Positions 23,768 through 30,830 of a stretch of 33,389 nucleotides of DNA are shown here, piece after piece (positions within the stretch are counted from its first letter, which is position 1; each line of letters starts with the position of its first letter). The stretch is from the NCBI GenBank assembly GCA_964600165.1, contig CAZRIP010000027.1, forward strand, positions 1-33,389, in the 5' to 3' direction. A program made the translations under genes and the position numbers. Source of the stretch: CAZRIP01 sp964600165 (GTDB taxonomy: Bacteria; Elusimicrobiota; Elusimicrobia; UBA1565; UBA9628). Below the pieces are notes generated by a model. The model made no database searches. It had not been told where the DNA came from and saw only the letters and a list, made by a program, of their open reading frames with translations.

Positions 23768-24864
23768 GAACCCGCGCGGACCGCCGCCTCGATCGCCTCG
23801 ATGGCGCGGCGCGCGGCGTCCGGGCGGCCGAGCGCGCGGGCCATCGCGCCGGCGGCGGCGAGGGCCGCGGGCTCGAGCAGCCGTTCCGCCTGCGTCGCCG
23901 CGTCCTCCAAAGTGTCCGCCTCGACGGCGGCGCCCCGCGAAAGGAGATAGTCGGCGTTGCGCCGCTCCTGCCCCGGGATCGGCTCGAACAAGACCATCGG
24001 CAGTCCCAAGGCCAGGCATTCGGCGATCGTGACCCCGCCGGCCTTGCCGATCAAGAGATCGGCGGCGGATTTGATGTCGCGCATCTGCTCCGGAGAGGCG
24101 TTCTCGTAGACCCAAAGCCGCCCTTCGCGGCGCAGGGCCAGCGCCTTGAGCTCCTGGGCCAGCCGCGCGTTGCTGCCGCAGACGGCCAGCACGCGCGCGC
24201 GCGGCAGGCGCTCGAGCAGCGTCTCCGCCAGGGCCGCGAGGCGCCCGAGGCCGCGGCTGCCCCCCGACAGCACGACGACGGGGGCGTCCGGCGGCAGGCC
24301 CAGGCGCGCGCGCGCCGGCAGCTTGCCGAGCGCGCTCTCGAAGACCGGGTGGATCGGGATGCCCGTCGCGACGACGCGGCCGTCGGGCAGCCGGGGATCG
24401 GGCGCGGCCGTCACGTAGAGATCGGCGGGCTCGGGCGCGAACCAGTACGTATGCATCTTGAAGTCCGTGACGACGGCGACGAGCGGCGAACGTAGCGTCC
24501 CGCGCCTCTTCTCGAGCGCGAGCGCGCCGAGCGGCGGGGCATGCGTGCAGACGACGGCGTCGGGCGCGAGGGCGGCGAGCGCGGTCCGCAGCTTCTCGCC
24601 GAAGAACAGGCGATAGGCCCAGCGCCAATACGACACGATTCGCGCCACGGGCCCGTTGTCGTAGACTCCCCGCCAAACGCCGGGAAACCGCGCGATGAGG
24701 CCGAGATAAAGCACGGCGATCAGCGGGCCGAGCCGGCGATGGAAGCTTCCCGAAACGTTGACCAGGACGCAGTCGTGCCCCGCCGCGGAAGCGGCGGCCT
24801 CCAGCGCGTGCGCCGCGCTGGCGTGGCCCGACGGCTCGAACCCGTAGACGAAGAGGATGCGCAT
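23764..24864 (-). CDS. GT28-family glycosyltransferase, MGDG/diglucosyldiacylglycerol synthase-like
   Basis: A 366-residue GT-B enzyme. The N-terminal glycine loop region is GFEPSGHASAAHAL, and VTDFKMHTYWFAPEPADLYV is the lipid-acceptor side pattern of plant MGD1 and Bacillus UgtP. The C-terminal half has SGGSRGLGRL, KAGGVTIAECLALGLPMVL and PIPGQERRNADYL, the nucleotide-sugar pocket. The enzyme probably transfers a sugar from a UDP donor to diacylglycerol or another lipid at the inner leaflet. Its length is in the normal range for the family. An extended -10 (TGC-TAGCTT) lies seven bases before the ATG. The palindrome cluster at 24904-25035 lies just upstream. Confidence 0.8.
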   Translation of the reverse strand: MRILFVYGFEPSGHASAAHALEAAASAAGHDCVLVNVSGSFHRRLGPLIAVLYLGLIARFPGVWRGVYDNGPVARIVSYWRWAYRLFFGEKLRTALAALAPDAVVCTHAPPLGALALEKRRGTLRSPLVAVVTDFKMHTYWFAPEPADLYVTAAPDPRLPDGRVVATGIPIHPVFESALGKLPARARLGLPPDAPVVVLSGGSRGLGRLAALAETLLERLPRARVLAVCGSNARLAQELKALALRREGRLWVYENASPEQMRDIKSAADLLIGKAGGVTIAECLALGLPMVLFEPIPGQERRNADYLLSRGAAVEADTLEDAATQAERLLEPAALAAAGAMARALGRPDAARRAIEAIEAAVRAGS

Positions 24865-24871
24865 TCGCGCT

Positions 24872-24880
24872 AAGCTAGCA
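24872..24880 (-). promoter_or_regulatory. Extended -10-like TGC-TAGCTT, 7 bases before start
   Basis: Minus strand TGC (24880-24878), TAGCTT (24877-24872), seven bases, ATG 24864. The hexamer is weak; it is supported mainly by its TGn and its spacing. Confidence 0.35.
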
Positions 24881-24903
24881 AAATCTCCGCATTTAACCTA
24901 CAT

Positions 24904-24951
24904 CGCGGACGAATACATAGTGTGTCCGGACACACTATGTATTCGTCCGCG
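24904..24951. repeat. 48-bp perfect palindrome without loop
   Basis: The left arm reads CGCGGACGAATACATAGTGT then GTCC, and the right arm is its exact complement, with the centre at TCC|GGA (24927/24928). It is AT-richer than the surroundings and non-coding. It could fold as a long hairpin in DNA or RNA, bind a dimeric protein, or be an assembly or amplification artefact. It ends two bases before a second palindrome. Confidence 0.85.
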
Positions 24952-24952
24952 C

Positions 24953-24978
24953 ACATACTATGGGCGCCCATAGTATGT
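24953..24978. repeat. 26-bp perfect palindrome without loop
   Basis: Thirteen-base arms (ACATACTATGGGC and its complement) meet at GGGC|GCCC (24965/24966). The right flank reads TATGTACTCGCC, nearly the same as TATGTATTCGTC in the right arm of the 48-bp palindrome, so the two elements share a submotif. Confidence 0.85.
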
Positions 24979-25015
24979 ACTCGCCGGCTGAGAAAAGACT
25001 GAGAAATGAGAAGGG

Positions 25016-25035
25016 GGGGGGGCGCGCGCCCCCCC
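25016..25035 (-). terminator. 20-bp G/C palindrome, possible terminator of the cytochrome operon
   Basis: G7-CGCGCG-C7 is perfectly self-complementary and is flanked on the left by further G (total run of ten, 25013-25022). It lies 47 bases after the stop of the monoheme cytochrome gene. Read on the minus strand it is followed by a pyrimidine-rich stretch (CCCTTCTCATTTCTC), not a clean U-run, so termination is plausible but weak. Confidence 0.4.
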
Positions 25036-25082
25036 GCGTCATGGTCCACAAGACAAAACACCGCGCGAGTCGAGATCGCGGA

Positions 25083-25703
25083 TTAAAGGTCGTTGTCCTT
25101 CTTGAGCTCCTCGTAGCGCGCCGGCTTCTCCTTCTTGAGCTTCTCGACGAGAGAAAGGCGATGAGCCTTCCACTTGTCGGCGTTGTCGCCGAGCTTGCGC
25201 TTCTCGCCGTCGAAGGCCAGGAACTCGTAGATCTTCTTGGCGTCGGCGGGCGTCATCTGGCCGCCCTGGGCCTTGCCGCAGCCGGGCTTGTTGAGCATGC
25301 GCTTGACGTAGCGCGCCCAGACGCCGGATTCGATCTGCCAGACGCTGAGGTCGTCGTGCCCCTTCTTGAGGGCGGCGACGGCGGCGTCCTCGGCCTTGTC
25401 GCGCGCCGGGCCGGCGGCCGCCTTGAGGCCGGCGGCGGGCTCGACGAAGCGGCTGTTGAGCGGGCGCGAGGGCGTATGGCACTGCGCGCAGCGCGTGAGC
25501 AGCAGCTTGTATCCTTCCTTCTTATCCGCGGGATAATCCTTGAGCTCCTCGTCGGTGAGGTGGTCCGGGCCGAAGTCGTTGGGATACGGGTTGGCCAGGG
25601 CCTTCTCTTTCTCGAGCTCGGCGGCCGATTTTTCGGCGGAAACGCGCGCGGCGCCCAAACCCAGGGTGAGGATCGCGGCGGCGAAAACGGCGAATTTTTT
25701 CAT
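25083..25703 (-). CDS. Monoheme cytochrome c, last gene of the bc-type operon
   Basis: A 206-residue exported protein with a signal peptide (MKKFAVFAAAILTLGLGAARVSA) and one heme site, CAQCH (Cys72, Cys75, His76). The N-terminal mature segment is charged and the C-terminal 50 residues are Lys/Glu-rich helix. Met at VKRMLN (about 136) could be the sixth ligand. It probably carries electrons from the complex to a terminal acceptor, or is a subunit of it. AAGGAG eight bases before the ATG, 15 bases after the pentaheme stop, places it firmly in the operon with a Shine-Dalgarno start. Confidence 0.85.
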   Translation of the reverse strand: MKKFAVFAAAILTLGLGAARVSAEKSAAELEKEKALANPYPNDFGPDHLTDEELKDYPADKKEGYKLLLTRCAQCHTPSRPLNSRFVEPAAGLKAAAGPARDKAEDAAVAALKKGHDDLSVWQIESGVWARYVKRMLNKPGCGKAQGGQMTPADAKKIYEFLAFDGEKRKLGDNADKWKAHRLSLVEKLKKEKPARYEELKKDNDL

Positions 25704-25717
25704 CCTAGTCTCTCCTT

Positions 25718-27049
25718 TTAGAAGCCCACGTCCGGCTGCTTCTTGGCGATGCTCAGCAGATAAGTGGCGAGATCGTCGATCTCCGCGGGCTTGATCTTGT
25801 CTTTCCACGCGGGCATGTAAAGCGGCGTCATCGGGCCTTTCAGGTTCCAGCGGTTGATGGCCGTGGTCGGCACGCCGTTCGAGATCTTCTTGACGAGCTC
25901 GTCGTGCGTGTAAGTGCCGACGACGTCGACCAAGGTCGGCTCGCGGCCCTTGTCCATGTCGTTTTCCTTGTCGACCTGGCCCGGCCCGAGCGCGTTGAAG
26001 TTGCGGCGGCCCTTGGTGCCGTGCAGGCCGTGGCAGCCGGCGCAGCCGTACTTCTCGAAGACGAACTTGCCGTGCGCGGCGCCGCCGAGCTTGGGCTCGG
26101 GCGGCGCGGCTTGAGCGACGTAATAGGTGTTCGGGATCGGCTCGGAACGCATGGACATCAGCCACGTCGCGATCGACTGCGCGTCCTCGAACGAGATCTC
26201 GCGCTTTCCGGTGGCGTCGGGCTCCGTGAAGTTCGGCATGCCCGAGGGCGCGATCGGCTCCGCGTTGAACTGCGCGTGCGGATCGTTGGGCGTGACCTCC
26301 ATGGGATCGTTCTCAAGGTGGCCCATGATCCAGTTCTGGATCGTCCAGTCGTCCTCGGAGAGCGGCTTGTCGTTGATCTTGACGCGCGAGAAGTTGAAGC
26401 CCGCGATGCGCTCGAGCGGCTTGTCGGCGATGTCGCCGAGGTCGACGCTGATGATGCCGCCGACGCCGCGGATCGAGTGGCAGCCCTGGCAGCCGTGCGC
26501 GTAGAAGAGCTGCTTGCCCTTGGCCGCGACCTCCGCGCCCGGGAGCTTCTCGAAGTTCTGATGGCAGCGCGCGCAGGACGCCTGCACCATGTTTCCTTCC
26601 AGCAGCGGCGCCTCCCAGTTGCGCACCTTGCCGTGGGCGCCGGCGACGGTCGTCGCCAGCCCCTGGCCCTGGTGGCAGATCGTGCAGCCGTACTTCTCGA
26701 AGGGATGGTTCTTGGCGAGAAGATCGATCTTCGGGTGCGCCTTGAACGGGTTCTTCGTGAAGTCGTTCTTGAGCGTGGGGTTGGTGTAAGAGTCCATGCC
26801 CACGTGGCAGGTCGTGCAGCGGTCGTAGCGGCCGAGATCCTTGTTGATGACCTGCTTGATCTCGAGCGGGTTGTCCCGCATCTGGGCCGCTTCCTTGTGC
26901 TTGCCGGCCTTTTCCAGCTCGTCGGCCGCCATCTTGTAGTACTGCTTCTGGTAGGTCTTCCACTCGGGCGTGTAGTCCGCGTAGAACGCCCACGCGAAAA
27001 CGACCAGCATCGCGAGGTTGAGGCCGTAGAACAAGGATCGATAGCTCAT
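25718..27049 (-). CDS. Membrane-anchored pentaheme cytochrome c of a bc-type complex
   Basis: A 443-residue protein with an N-terminal membrane anchor (about 7-23) and five CxxCH sites: CTTCH (78-82), CTICH (122-126), CARCH (159-163), CQGCH (187-191) and CAGCH (336-340). The first four cluster in the N-terminal half; the last sits in a separate cytochrome c-like C-terminal domain with MPAW as a likely Met ligand. It takes the place of cytochrome c1 next to cytochrome b, four bases downstream of its stop. Multiheme subunits of this kind occur in bc complexes of several non-proteobacterial lineages. It would pass electrons from the Rieske centre to periplasmic carriers. System II maturation genes are encoded nearby. 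Confidence 0.88.
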   Translation of the reverse strand: MSYRSLFYGLNLAMLVVFAWAFYADYTPEWKTYQKQYYKMAADELEKAGKHKEAAQMRDNPLEIKQVINKDLGRYDRCTTCHVGMDSYTNPTLKNDFTKNPFKAHPKIDLLAKNHPFEKYGCTICHQGQGLATTVAGAHGKVRNWEAPLLEGNMVQASCARCHQNFEKLPGAEVAAKGKQLFYAHGCQGCHSIRGVGGIISVDLGDIADKPLERIAGFNFSRVKINDKPLSEDDWTIQNWIMGHLENDPMEVTPNDPHAQFNAEPIAPSGMPNFTEPDATGKREISFEDAQSIATWLMSMRSEPIPNTYYVAQAAPPEPKLGGAAHGKFVFEKYGCAGCHGLHGTKGRRNFNALGPGQVDKENDMDKGREPTLVDVVGTYTHDELVKKISNGVPTTAINRWNLKGPMTPLYMPAWKDKIKPAEIDDLATYLLSIAKKQPDVGF

Positions 27050-27053
27050 GGCG

Positions 27054-28739
27054 TTAGACGTTCAAGCTGATCGTCGGGATCGTCAGCACGTACTTGATGT
27101 TGAAGGCCAGCCGCGCGCCCATCTTAAGAAGGACGCCGACCGTGCTGATGACGAGGACCATCGTGACGAGGTAGCGCGCCCAGTCGAGCGTGCGGATGTG
27201 CCGCTGCGGCAGCACGAAGCCGAACTCGAAGGCCAGCCAGCTGAAGAACACGAGGAACATGCTGTTGGTCAGCGGCACGTGCAGCCCGACCTTGAACAGC
27301 GCCATCGAGAGCGCGCCGAGCCCCAAGAAGCCCAGGTTGAGCTTGAGCCCGCTCAACTCCTTTTGGATCAGCTTCGGCAGCACGAGCCACGCGGCGAAGC
27401 CACCGCCCATGACCGGGATGCCCAGCCACAGCGGATAGGCCGAGAGGTTCGGCGTCTGGAAGAGCTTCCAGGTCGGGTTCGGCCCGAAGAGGTTCCAGGT
27501 GAGCGGCGGCGCCGCTTTGGGCATCAGCCAAGACTCCCATGGCCAATACCAGAAGAAGTTCGGGCCGCGGAACCAATAGCCGATCGCGATCAGCACGAAC
27601 CACATCACGATGCCGAGCATGAAGAGGGCGTTGGCGAACGGCCGCTCCTTCCAATCGTACGTCCCGATCCCTTTAGGCGAAGGATCGATGTACGGGATCG
27701 CCATGAGGCCGACGATGATGAGGTTCGGCAGCAGCACGCCGGCGATCCACGGATCGAAGTAGACGAGCAGCTCTTGCAGGCCGACGAAGTACCACGGCGC
27801 CTTCGACGGGTTCGGCGTCACGTTCGGGTTGGCGATGACTTCCAGCGGAGCGTTCATGCCGAAGCTCCAGATCAGCATGAAGAGCATGCAGGCCGCGGCC
27901 GCGATGTACTCGCGCTTGACGAGGTGGGGCCAGACCTCGACCTTTTCTTCATTGGATTCGTACGGCGCCGCCGAGAAGCTGTCCTTGCGCACGCGCCAGA
28001 AATGCAGGATCAGCAGCACGCCGACGACGAGCGGCACGGCCACGCAGTGCATGACGTAGAAGCGCAACAGCGTGTTCTCGCCGACCATCGTGCCGCCGAG
28101 CAGCACGAAGCGCACGTCGTTGTTGATGTGCATGCCCATGGCGGCGCCGAAAGGTCCCTCGTTTCCAAGAAACGGAGTAGCCCCGGCCATGTTCGTGCCG
28201 ACGGTGACGGCCCAGATCGCGAGCTGGTCCCACGGCAGCAGGTAGCCCGTGAAGGACAAGAAGAGCGTCAGCGTCAGCAAGAGCACGCCCACGCCCCAGT
28301 TGAACTCGCGGGGCTTCTTGTAGCCGGCGGTCAAGAACACCCGCACCATGTGCGCGATGACCATGACGACCATGGCCTGCGCCGCCCAGCGGTGCATGTT
28401 GCGCATCAGCTTGCCGAGCGTGATCGCGAACTCGAGGTCCTTGATGTCGCGGTAGGCGAGGTCGATGGTCGGGCGGTAGTAGAACATCAGCAGAACGCCC
28501 GTGACCGTCAGCAGCATGAACAAAGCGAAGGAAAGGCCGCCCAAGCCCCACGAGTACGTCCACTCGAGCGCTCTCTTGCGCACGCGCACCGGGTGCAGGT
28601 GCAGCCAGACGTTGCCGATGATGTGCGCGGCGCGGTCGCGCGGGGTATCTTTCCAGACGCCGCCGCGGAACACCGACCGCCAGATCTGCGAGTCGATGAC
28701 TTCTTTCTTGACCTCTTCTATCGTGGGGAGCTTGGGCAT
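27054..28739 (-). CDS. Cytochrome b subunit of a quinol:cytochrome c oxidoreductase
   Basis: The 561-residue protein is a full-length cytochrome b covering both the b6-like part (heme-binding helices, e.g. MHRWAAQAMVVMVIAHMVRVF) and a subunit IV-like part. The Qo-site segment is SKAPWYFVGLQELL, so the PEWY of mitochondrial-type enzymes is APWY here, missing the Glu; such variants are usual in menaquinol-using complexes. It is longer than proteobacterial cytochrome b because of extra C-terminal helices (about 480-550). It oxidises quinol in the inner membrane with the Rieske protein encoded 12 bases upstream. AAGGA nine bases before the ATG gives a Shine-Dalgarno start. Confidence 0.92.
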   Translation of the reverse strand: MPKLPTIEEVKKEVIDSQIWRSVFRGGVWKDTPRDRAAHIIGNVWLHLHPVRVRKRALEWTYSWGLGGLSFALFMLLTVTGVLLMFYYRPTIDLAYRDIKDLEFAITLGKLMRNMHRWAAQAMVVMVIAHMVRVFLTAGYKKPREFNWGVGVLLLTLTLFLSFTGYLLPWDQLAIWAVTVGTNMAGATPFLGNEGPFGAAMGMHINNDVRFVLLGGTMVGENTLLRFYVMHCVAVPLVVGVLLILHFWRVRKDSFSAAPYESNEEKVEVWPHLVKREYIAAAACMLFMLIWSFGMNAPLEVIANPNVTPNPSKAPWYFVGLQELLVYFDPWIAGVLLPNLIIVGLMAIPYIDPSPKGIGTYDWKERPFANALFMLGIVMWFVLIAIGYWFRGPNFFWYWPWESWLMPKAAPPLTWNLFGPNPTWKLFQTPNLSAYPLWLGIPVMGGGFAAWLVLPKLIQKELSGLKLNLGFLGLGALSMALFKVGLHVPLTNSMFLVFFSWLAFEFGFVLPQRHIRTLDWARYLVTMVLVISTVGVLLKMGARLAFNIKYVLTIPTISLNV

Positions 28740-28751
28740 GGGCGGAGATCC

Positions 28752-29297
28752 TTAGGAATAGGCGACGAAGAACGGGGCGAGCTGGCGCTTGCCGGGAAGG
28801 TCCTCGAGGATGGCCTTGTCGATGACGAGCTCGCCCTGCGAGTTGATGTCGATCTTCGTGCGCCAGAGCGGCCGCGGCGCCGGGCCGGCGATGACGTCGC
28901 CTTCGACGGTGTAGTTCGAGCCGTGGCACGGGCACTTGAAGCGCTGCTGGTCGCCGAACCAGTTCGGCGTGCAGCCGAGGTGCGTGCAGCGCGCCCACAG
29001 CGCGTAGAAGCCTTTCTCGGTGCGGATGATCCAGACGCGCTGCTCGTTCTGGAACTTGGTCGAGACCCCGACGTCGAAGTTCTTCGCCGGCCCCGCGTTG
29101 AAGCGCTGGGACGGCTCGTAGATCACGTTCGGGAAGAAGAAGCGCGCCGTGGCCGCCGCGCTCGCGGCGAAAAAGCCCGCGAGCATGCCCCAGCCCAGCC
29201 AAAGAAAATCGCCGCGCGTCATGTCAGCCTTGGGTGCGGCGGCCGCGGGGGCGGGCTTTGGCGCCGGAGCCGCGGGCGAAGGGGTCGGATCGGTCAT
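28752..29297 (-). CDS. Rieske iron-sulfur protein of a bc-type complex
   Basis: A 181-residue protein: Pro/Ala-rich N-terminal tail (1-24), RGDFLWLGWGML and a membrane helix (about 30-52), then the Rieske domain. The [2Fe-2S] ligands are Cys104/His106 in CTHLGC and Cys122/His125 in CPCHGS, with Cys109 and Cys124 as the disulfide pair. GPAPRPL after the second box is the conserved proline loop. It is the first gene of the operon and shuttles electrons from quinol at cytochrome b to the multiheme subunit. A consensus promoter lies just upstream (29310-29339). Confidence 0.93.
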   Translation of the reverse strand: MTDPTPSPAAPAPKPAPAAAAPKADMTRGDFLWLGWGMLAGFFAASAAATARFFFPNVIYEPSQRFNAGPAKNFDVGVSTKFQNEQRVWIIRTEKGFYALWARCTHLGCTPNWFGDQQRFKCPCHGSNYTVEGDVIAGPAPRPLWRTKIDINSQGELVIDKAILEDLPGKRQLAPFFVAYS

Positions 29298-29300
29298 CGG

Positions 29301-29338
29301 TGTGTCACGAAGATATCAATTGATGTTATTTTGTGTCA
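29301..29338. repeat. TGACACA direct repeats bracketing the bc-operon promoter
   Basis: TGTGTCA occurs at 29301-29307 and 29332-29338 (TGACACA on the transcribed strand), 31 bases apart, about three helical turns. One copy covers the predicted transcription start, the other overlaps the -35. A perfect 10-bp palindrome ATCAATTGAT (29315-29324) lies between them. This is an operator candidate for redox or respiratory control. Confidence 0.4.
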
Positions 29339-29339
29339 A
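29310..29339 (-). promoter_or_regulatory. Sigma-70 promoter TTGACA-N18-(TGA)TATCTT of the bc operon
   Basis: Minus strand: consensus -35 TTGACA (29339-29334), 18-base spacer ending TGA, -10 TATCTT (29315-29310). Predicted start near 29303 leaves a leader of about six bases before ATG 29297. The surrounding 60 bases are strikingly AT-rich for this chromosome. Confidence 0.7.
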
Positions 29340-29357
29340 ATTCGTCGTCGGAGCGCC

Positions 29358-29870
29358 TCAATTGGCCGAGATGCCGATCACGCCGCAAGCGATGCGCCCG
29401 CCCGCGTTGCCGACCGGCTGGCCGAAGTCGTCCGCCTTCTCGTGGACGACCACGGCGCGGCCCGCGACGTCGTACTTGCCGCCGGTCACGGTCTCGTGCG
29501 GGAGCACGGCCTCGAGCGTCGCCGTCCCGTCGCCGCCGACCGTGATGTTGCCGAGGTCGCCGGCGTGCGCCTTCTTCATCCCGACCTTGGTCACGAGGCC
29601 GTGCGGCGAGTTCATCGGGTTGAAGTGGCCGCCCGCGGCCTTGCCGGCCTCGGAGCAGGCGCCGAACTCGTGAATGTGAAAGCCGTGCTCTCCCGGAGGC
29701 AGCCCGGCGAGCTTGGCGACGACCTTGAGCCCTTTCTTGGTGTCCTCGAAGGTGACGGTGCCTGAGATCGGCGAGTTGTCGGCCGTTCCTTTAATAGAGG
29801 CGACGGCGGTGGCGGCGCGGGCGGCCAGAGGGATCAAGACGAGCAGCGCGGCGAGAGTCAGGATCTTCAT
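29358..29870 (-). CDS. sodC: Cu/Zn superoxide dismutase, exported
   Basis: A 170-residue periplasmic enzyme converting superoxide to O2 and peroxide. The signal peptide is residues 1-19 (MKILTLAALLVLIPLAARA). Copper ligands are in GFHIHEFGAC, with further His in AGGHFNP (bridging), NSPHG and RAVVVHEKADD; the disulfide Cys pair is in GACSEAG and RIACGVI, and the conserved Arg is in GGRIACG. AAGGAG lies five bases before the ATG. It stands between the heme/cytochrome maturation operon and the bc operon, which fits protection of an aerobic or microaerobic electron chain. Confidence 0.93.
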   Translation of the reverse strand: MKILTLAALLVLIPLAARAATAVASIKGTADNSPISGTVTFEDTKKGLKVVAKLAGLPPGEHGFHIHEFGACSEAGKAAGGHFNPMNSPHGLVTKVGMKKAHAGDLGNITVGGDGTATLEAVLPHETVTGGKYDVAGRAVVVHEKADDFGQPVGNAGGRIACGVIGISAN

Positions 29871-29912
29871 GCGTTCTCCTTATATATAGAAAAAACTAAT
29901 CCGGGATAAATT

Positions 29913-29936
29913 TCGACTTACCCCGGGGTAAGTCGA
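29913..29936 (-). repeat. 24-bp perfect palindrome upstream of sodC
   Basis: TCGACTTACCCC and its exact complement meet at CCCC|GGGG (29924/29925). It lies 19 bases after the CbiX-like stop and 42 bases before the sodC start. On the minus strand it is followed by AAATTTATCCCGGATTAG then a run of T, so it could be the terminator of the heme operon, an operator for sodC, or both. Confidence 0.6.
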
Positions 29937-29954
29937 GAGGCGCGTAGATTCTAG

Positions 29955-30830
29955 TCATTTGCGGCGCGCGCTGTCACGCGCGGTTTTCGCGGCCTCGGCC
30001 TCGATCCAGCCCGCGATGCGGGGATCGGGGCAGATCGTCTCCCCGCTCCACGCGTAGTCGAGGCCCGTCAGCGCCTGGATCACGTGATCCTCGATGCCGC
30101 CGCGCGCGATGAGCACAGGAACGACGAGCAGGCGATGCTTCCGGGCGATCTCCTCCGAGACCTTCTTGCGGAGCTCTTCGATCGCCTTGTCTTTGACGTC
30201 GGGCACGGAGTCGTCGCGCAGCGTCCCGACGAGCGCTCCGGCGAACCCCCCCTTCGACCGCAAGCGCTGGGCGAGCCGTCCGAGAGTCGCAAGCCAGATG
30301 TCGTTGGCCTTGTCGTCGACCGGGCCGTGGGCGACGAGCACGACGGCCTCGCTGCGCGGGTCCTTGCTCAGCGCCTTGGCGCGCGCGAGCAGGATCTCCG
30401 CCAGCGTCTTGCTGTCGTCCAAGGCCGGCGCCATCGAAAGCGGGACGCGGTGCTTGACGCGCTGCGTCGAGAACATGCGGTGGTGCCCCTCCATCTTCAT
30501 CATGCGCGCGTGCTCCTCGGGCGGCAGGTTGGCGAGGGCGTCGCGCAGCGTCTGCGACGGGTCCTTGCGCAAGCCGAGCAGGAAGCGGGTCTGATCGAGG
30601 ACCTCGGAGGCCGAGTTGACGAAGAGCGGCACGGCGACGATGCGCTGAACGCCGCGCGCCTCGAGCCGGTCGATCGCGCCCTGGATCGCCTCGTCGTCGG
30701 CCATGCCGAGCGCGGCCTCCGCGGGCACTTTCGCGTCGACCGTCTTTCGGATCGCCTCGACGTCGGCGTTCCATTGCGGCGCGCCGCCGTGCGCGAGAAG
30801 CAGGACGCCGTAGAGGACCGCGCCTTTCAC
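29955..30830 (-). CDS. CbiX-like two-domain chelatase (sirohydrochlorin ferrochelatase family)
   Basis: A 291-residue protein built from two chelatase-like halves. The first begins LLLAHGGAPQWN (His14, expected metal/His position) and the second VVLVAHGPVDDKAN. Between them lies EGHHRMF, an extra His pair. CbiX/SirB enzymes insert Co or Fe into sirohydrochlorin in the cytoplasm. Position directly after hemA fits tetrapyrrole metabolism, but the exact substrate (siroheme, heme d1, cobalamin or coproheme) is not decided. The first residues are hydrophobic (VLYGVLLLAHGG) but are strand one of the fold. The GTG start overlaps the hemA stop (GTGA). Confidence 0.7.
   Translation of the reverse strand: MKGAVLYGVLLLAHGGAPQWNADVEAIRKTVDAKVPAEAALGMADDEAIQGAIDRLEARGVQRIVAVPLFVNSASEVLDQTRFLLGLRKDPSQTLRDALANLPPEEHARMMKMEGHHRMFSTQRVKHRVPLSMAPALDDSKTLAEILLARAKALSKDPRSEAVVLVAHGPVDDKANDIWLATLGRLAQRLRSKGGFAGALVGTLRDDSVPDVKDKAIEELRKKVSEEIARKHRLLVVPVLIARGGIEDHVIQALTGLDYAWSGETICPDPRIAGWIEAEAAKTARDSARRK

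Noticed and set aside
23732..24676. Upstream extension of the bcp reading frame.
   Set aside because: It lies antisense-like in another frame of the glycosyltransferase gene and has no peroxiredoxin similarity; family length and promoter place the start at 23731.
24870..25061. Short ORFs running through the palindrome cluster.
   Set aside because: They exist only because of the palindromes, have no homologous look and no initiation signals.
29315..29324. ATCAATTGAT as an FNR/Crp-type site.
   Set aside because: FNR sites read TTGAT-N4-ATCAA; here the half-sites are in reverse order with no spacer.
27048..29765. Open frame of about 900 codons on the plus strand across the bc operon.
   Set aside because: Composition is Arg/Asp/His/Glu-biased as expected from the antisense frame of GC-rich genes, and the opposite strand encodes unmistakable Rieske, cytochrome b and SOD proteins.
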